Made by a program: the position numbers and the translations under genes. Under the pieces are notes generated by a model. The model saw only the letters and a program-made list of their open reading frames with translations. It did not search any database and was not told the DNA's origin. Of a stretch of 64,000 nt of DNA, positions 59,601-64,000 are shown piece by piece. This DNA comes from Crambe crambe (lineage: Eukaryota; Porifera; Demospongiae; Poecilosclerida; Crambeidae): the NCBI GenBank assembly GCA_963924555.1, contig OZ004592.1:4774001-4838000 (forward strand), given 5' to 3'. Numbering within the stretch: position 1 is the stretch's first letter; each line of letters opens with the position of its first letter.

Positions 59601-62021
59601 TGCTTACAGTTAAACTGTTCACACAGGGAGACTGGATCTGTCACAGGAACAATATGAGGATCGAGAAAGTTATCTTGCTTGCTGATAAACATGAGAGATA
59701 GAGAGATAGATAGATGGTCATACTTGAGCAACAATAAGAACTTTCCCAGGTACACTGCACCACCTGTCTGGCTTTGATAATCTCATGATAACATTTTATA
59801 GTGACACTAAGCCAAGCAGAAGAAGTAACCATCATAAAAAATGAGCACTTGCCACCTGATTTGGTCAGTAATTTCAATTTTTTTAAAGTGAAAATTTTGA
59901 CCAGGAAAATCAAAATTAAATTGGTATGGCCTAATATTGGTGATGGGTAAGAGGTTACTTGACTGAAGTTCACTCAACTTTTTTGAACCGCACACAGCCA
60001 TCCCTTAGAATAATTTTTTCCCTTTACTTGTATAAGTTAGTACATGGCATTGCCTAGGTTGTAATCTCACCTAACTAAGTAGGCTTGCTAAAATAACAAT
60101 TTCGTTTTTGCTATATGTGAGTCAATCTCGTGGCCATTATATTTTCGACACCTATACAACTACCATCTACTGCTAAAATAACTATCTTTAACATGCCTGG
60201 TTATTGATGCTTCCAATGTTGTCCTATAGAGAGCACTTTCCAAGTATATACAGCTCTTTTATCCATGCATCGAGCAGAAGTTCCCCATTAAAACGGAGTG
60301 CCCGGCTATCTACACTGCACAACACATGGCTTGTTTTTACAGCTTTCCTGCATAGGTACTTCAAGCATGGCCACTGAAACCTACTCTAAAGGAGAGTAGA
60401 GAAGCTAAACTACCTCAATGAAAAATTGCCCATGTGGCAAGTCAAACATGACGCCATAAAAATTTAAGGTTGTGTAGTGACTGTGTATAGATATATGTAC
60501 CATAGATAGATAGTTGCCTTTGGCTTACGAGGCCGTCAAAATGGATGCTCATATATATACATAGTAGGATTTTCTCTAGTATGATGGCAGCAAGTGCAAT
60601 GTAGAACCAGATAAACAATTTATTTAACTTTTGAAATACCTTTCCTCTTCTATGAAGATTTTAGGTAGCTAGAAAGTCAGTGTAGTGTTTTGAGAAAACT
60701 GTAAAGTGAAATCGAGGGAATTTATATAACCTTATGACCTTTCCCTACATATGTAGGAAATACCAGGGTACTGTACACTTGTGGCTCTTAGGAGTCAAAA
60801 TAACAGACTATCCCAGAGAAAGGACTTACCAGGATTTACAGTTAATTCAACTATAATCATTACATCATTGGTCATCAGTGTCGAATACTGCAGATTTTGT
60901 TCCACAATGCACTGAATGTTATAGTCTTGCTTCTCCATTATGTTAGAATGAAGCTCGCCAGTCCTTATCTCCAAGGTGGTATTAATAACAGAACTAATAT
61001 TGTCTTCAAGCATCTTTATAGATATCCCATTATGCCCACAGCTATCAATATCACAAGTTGACTCATTAAATATCCACCGCATGGTGATATTGGTTCCTTT
61101 ACCACTGCACTGGAACATTGCAAGTTGACCATTGGTTACACTCAGGAGTTCAGGGGATGCTCTTACTTCAATTCTTTCTAAAAAAAGGAGATAAATCTAG
61201 TACTATATCATACTACTATTACACCTTACCAAATACATTGAATTTCATGCTAGGTCCTTCAATTGGCGGATGTACCACACAGCGGTCACTAGCAGTTAAG
61301 TTGCACCGTGTCAGTGATAACTTGCAGCGATATACCCTCTGATCATTAGGGTTCGATACCGGTATGGAAAGGTTTCTACTATTATCAAGGAGCATGAATC
61401 CATTCGACTCGGGATCATCAGCTAATTGTACTGCACTAGAATTCTCAATCCGTTCCCATGTTATAGAATAGTCTAAATGCATGCGAACAGTTGGCAGTGG
61501 TATGGGACATCTTAGGTTTGCACGTGTACCACAGAATACATCAGTACAGACAGTTTGATTAGACACAGTTGGTACAGCTATAATGAAAATATATAAATCA
61601 ATCATGGTTATGTGGTTTCAATATTCTAGATTAGAGTTTTGCTAAGCATGCCTTCCAGTTAGTAGCTAAGCAAAGAATTATCTGCTTATCATTTCTATAA
61701 GATCAAGCTAGCTCTGTTTAGCTCACCAGCAAACACGACAGGGTCAGAGGACTCATCCCCTATTGTACAGAAAACAAATCCCTCCTTTTCTGAAGTAATG
61801 GTATAAGTTCGATAGTTCTGACCTACATCTGTCCGGAGATTCTTCATAGAGCTGGTGCTGGTGCGGAAGTTGAATCTCGCACCGGGATCAGGAAGTCCAA
61901 AATCGTTGATGCACTGGAACCTTATTACATTTTGATCGTCTGGTGAAGGCAGAATGAATTCAAGAGTAACGGTGGCAGCGCTGAGCTGAAAACAACCCAA
62001 CAGCAAGAGCAGTGGTGCCAT
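53660..62021 (-). CDS. Receptor tyrosine kinase with three Ig-like domains
   Basis: Exons (minus): 61727-62021, 61230-61577, 60830-61177, 58698-58863, 57591-57656, 56796-56948, 56086-56172, 55602-55819, 55417-55529, 55191-55365, 54074-54216, 53660-53819; about 757 residues. Order: signal peptide, three Ig domains, a stalk with three FPTTS-type repeats, TM helix (VSILIVLILGISAGTIMLFY), juxtamembrane, complete kinase: GQGEFGLV loop, VAVK Lys, HRDLAARN, DFGLAEDMY, Tyr in TNYFR, IKWMALESL, WSYGITCWEI. All catalytic motifs are intact. The TM exon ends in phase 2 but the next recognised exon needs phase 1, so a tiny exon is missed or the junction is broken; unspliced, the TM exon ends in KYPKAK and a stop. 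The Ig part is 97% identical to that of the ITAM receptor. Confidence 0.75.
56340..56430. repeat. (CAA)n-rich imperfect microsatellite in an RTK intron
   Basis: Repeated CAACAA and CAATGACAA motifs. On the minus strand they give a false hydrophobic open frame. Confidence 0.85.
57952..58201. mobile_element. Foldback MITE, 250 bp, same family as 8460-8956
   Basis: Begins ACAAGTGAGCGCAAAAAATT and ends with the complement; inner arms are inverted (GATAGCTTAAAATCTAGCTG and complement). It lies in the RTK intron between the TM and juxtamembrane exons. The interior differs from that at 8460. Confidence 0.9.
59432..59940. mobile_element. Possible MITE with GGCCATACCAATTT ends
   Basis: Inverted matches AGGCCATACCAATTTGATTT (about 59436) and complement (about 59930) bound 500 bp in the RTK Ig3-TM intron. 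No target duplication is clear. The interior open frames have no recognised domain. Confidence 0.5.
60105..60485 (-). mobile_element. Fragment of the 18943-22502 transposon family
   Basis: The minus strand matches about 19065-19480 of that element (for example TTTGACTTGCCACRTGGGCA; GCAGGAAAGCTGTAAAAACA) with scattered substitutions. Only one end region is present. Confidence 0.75.
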
Positions 62022-62401
62022 GAATTTGATACAATTAACACTCTCTACAGAAATTGCCGTGGTTTTTAATTTTGTAATGACGGATATGACCGTCCGGCCG
62101 GCTGGCCGGACGGTGGTACCAAATTCCTGAGATTGGGAATCTGGCTGGCAGAGCACAGTCACGGTGGACGTGGAGCATAGCAGTGGAGATCGAGAGTGGA
62201 GATCGAGAGAGCGGTGACAGCATAGCAGCAGTCTCTTACAATTATTGTATGTAAGTATATTGAGTACACGCAATATTTGATGTAATCAAGCTGTATTGAT
62301 GGGTATTAATTGGAATATATTGTTACCGTTATGTTACAACTTATGCATGCCTATTCACACAAGCTAGCAGCTTCATACTCTATCCTGTGCTATTAGAAAT
62401 T
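62022..62401. promoter_or_regulatory. Candidate bidirectional promoter, copy 2
   Basis: 380 bp between divergent start codons of the RTK (62021) and the BIG-like exon (62402). Relative to copy 1 it has an added GC-rich perfect palindrome (CCGTCCGGCCGGCTGGCCGG type) and one fewer GGAGATCGAGAGT repeat. Confidence 0.45.
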
Positions 62402-62528
62402 ATGGCCTCACCATCAGGACCAGGAAGAAATGTGTTCCTAACACGAGCATTAGAAAAGATTTTCTTGGAACGCGAGATAAAGCGGACTCATCATGCCCAA
62501 TTGCGAAACTCCTGTGAGATAACACTGA
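62402..62528 (+). CDS. First exon of a BIG/ARFGEF-like Arf-GEF, copy 2
   Basis: Same length and phase as 50299-50425, with the same FLTRALEKI start and a conserved donor. The remaining exons would lie beyond the window if this copy is the real gene; none is recognised between here and 64000. Confidence 0.6.
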
Positions 62529-64000
62529 GTAAGTACATAAAAACATTGATGTGATATATGCACTGTCATTAGATTGTGTGTCCATCAACTACTCTATCCC
62601 TACTTCACCCGTTCCCCCCCAGCCATGCCTTTTTTATTTAGAATAAATATTTTTTCGATGCTCAGAGGGTTGTGAGTGATCACTAAAACCCTAGGCACTG
62701 ATCTGGTTATGAATCAAGCCTGCCTAAGCAGATTCAAATTCATTTCAGCTTGTACACTATGATGAAACCTCCAATGAACTGCATAGCTACAATGCAGTTT
62801 GGGACAAACTTTAACTGTGCATATGAGGATAGGATATCACACAAGTTAGTGAGCATCCAGTTGCCTATAAGAAAATATATAGTATCTCTGACTCTATAAT
62901 TATTCTGGATACATTATTTTCATCTCTAACCTCCATTACTTCAAAAAAGGTGACAAACAAGTAAAGGGTCCTTTATAAATAGTTTTTCTCTTTGATCAAT
63001 CAATCGTTACAACATCCTGGGTGACAGCAAATATGGTAGACTAAGAGACTAGTCAAATACAAGGTCAAAATCCAGGAATCAAGGGGACAGGGCATATTTC
63101 TAGTGCACTGCAAAAATGTCTGCCTTGTTGTAGGTTGAAAGCTAGCAGGTTGGAAAATTAATGACATGCTATTTTTGAACATGTCAAGCTTTATAGCACA
63201 GTCAATTTCTGAAGTAAGTTGTTTGATGATGATGAAGTTGACGAAGGACCAGATGAAAATGATGATTATAGAGGTTCTGCTCTTCATACTTGAGTCCTAG
63301 CTCACTGAAGGTGTTCTGTCTTCAAGTCAGGAGTTGCTAATAGTAGAAGAGAATTATGAAAGTTACTATTCCAATGGGCCATTTGTGCCATCCCTACACT
63401 GTAAAAACGAGATGGTGAACATCACTACATTTGTTGTGATGTTCACTACTCTATCAGTTCACTACTAAGTAGTGAAGTCATACTGTAGTGAACTTCAATT
63501 CTCCTGTAGTAACCATCACTACATAATGATTCACTAGTTGTATATCGATCCGACTGTAGTAAGCTTCACTACCATGATTGTTACAGAAGTGTTTATTCAC
63601 GTGGTGTATCATTATTATAGTAGTATTATGATGATGAAGTACAGTTAAACATGAGAAATATGATATTTTAAGCTCACAAATTGAGACCTATTGGGACCAT
63701 ATGTTTTACAAATATGTAATGGATGGTGATCAGTAAATCGATGGTATTTATACACATGTATATCTGATGAAGAAACGACTTCATATGCGTGATAATGTTG
63801 ATTAAGACATGTTGTGATAAGAACACACATAACAGTGTTTCCGAAGCTGGTGTCTGATAAATATGTAATATTTGACAAAACTTTGGCTCTTCTTCTGTTA
63901 TTCCACACACAATGACTTGCTTCATTTTGTATGTGATTCCATTTATGGTGGCAGAGCGAGCCCTAAAGGTAAATAGCTAGGATCAATTAGGACAAAGAAA
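62529..64000. other. End of duplication and intergenic DNA
   Basis: 62529-63395 belongs to the duplicated block, with no exon recognised. 63396-63600 has several short inverted CACTAC/GTAGTG motifs and may be the end of a transposable element cut by the window edge. The rest shows nothing recognisable. Confidence 0.4.

Larger units (their letters stand above)
60698..63395. repeat. Segmental duplication, copy 2
   Basis: Partner of 48604-51243. Small differences include a 30-bp palindromic insertion at about 62082-62111, an extra stretch near 62575-62625 and a few indels. Beyond 63395 the copies are unrelated. Confidence 0.9.

Noticed and set aside
53660-62021. That kinase exons and the ITAM tail are alternative isoforms of one gene
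   Set aside because: Each tail has its own upstream copy of the three Ig exons in the correct orientation and phase. The ITAM-tail exons lie downstream of the other copy, so two separate genes are simpler.
62400-62588. Minus-strand open frame opposite the BIG-like exon
   Set aside because: It is antisense to a conserved coding exon and has no coding features of its own.

Overview
The window is eukaryotic genomic DNA, AT-rich, with short GT-AG introns that are often phase 1, animal receptor and signalling families, and many small inverted-repeat transposons. The gene set (animal haem peroxidase, RAF-type kinase, receptor tyrosine kinase with HRDLAARN, SRCR and Ig receptors, Roco-like GTPases with death domains) points to an early-branching metazoan. 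A demosponge of the Amphimedon type is my best guess. That is an inference from gene content, not from a database match.

Layout. 1-4.2 kb: a large imperfect inverted repeat and intergenic DNA. 4.26-7.39 kb: a complete three-exon secreted haem peroxidase (+). 8.46-8.96 kb: a near-perfect foldback element. 9.1-34.2 kb: two tandem copies of a [truncated RAF kinase, then Roco/Ig/death-domain gene] unit, at 9.1-18.7 and 26.35-34.2 kb. Between and after them lie broken pieces of a GBF1-like Arf-GEF (23.9-24.9 and 36.5-38.6 kb). Copy 1 carries a Ulp1/PHD-encoding insertion (11.4-13.25 kb) that is absent from copy 2. A 3.56-kb transposon with a 9-bp target duplication lies downstream of copy 1 (18.94-22.50 kb) and has two smaller elements nested in it.

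The minus strand of 42.1-62.0 kb is a receptor cluster. It holds an SRCR-repeat membrane protein (42.15-44.26), an Ig-Ig-Ig-TM receptor with an ITAM-spaced tail (46.34-49.93), and an Ig-Ig-Ig-TM receptor tyrosine kinase (53.66-62.02). The two Ig receptors share an almost identical ectodomain, created by a recent 2.6-kb duplication (48.60-51.24 = 60.70-63.40 kb), but have unrelated transmembrane and cytoplasmic parts. Each copy also carries, head-to-head, the first exon of a BIG/ARFGEF-like gene.

The common theme is modular receptor evolution by phase-1 exon exchange. The two Roco genes have the same GTPase and Ig body, but one ends in a death domain plus a prenylation-type CaaX box and the other in a transmembrane helix plus a different death-like domain. 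The two Ig receptors share one ectodomain but couple it either to a tyrosine kinase or to a possible phosphotyrosine adaptor tail. The SRCR receptor uses the same type of TM exon as the ITAM receptor. All exon models are read by eye from splice signals and reading phase; none has been tested against transcripts.
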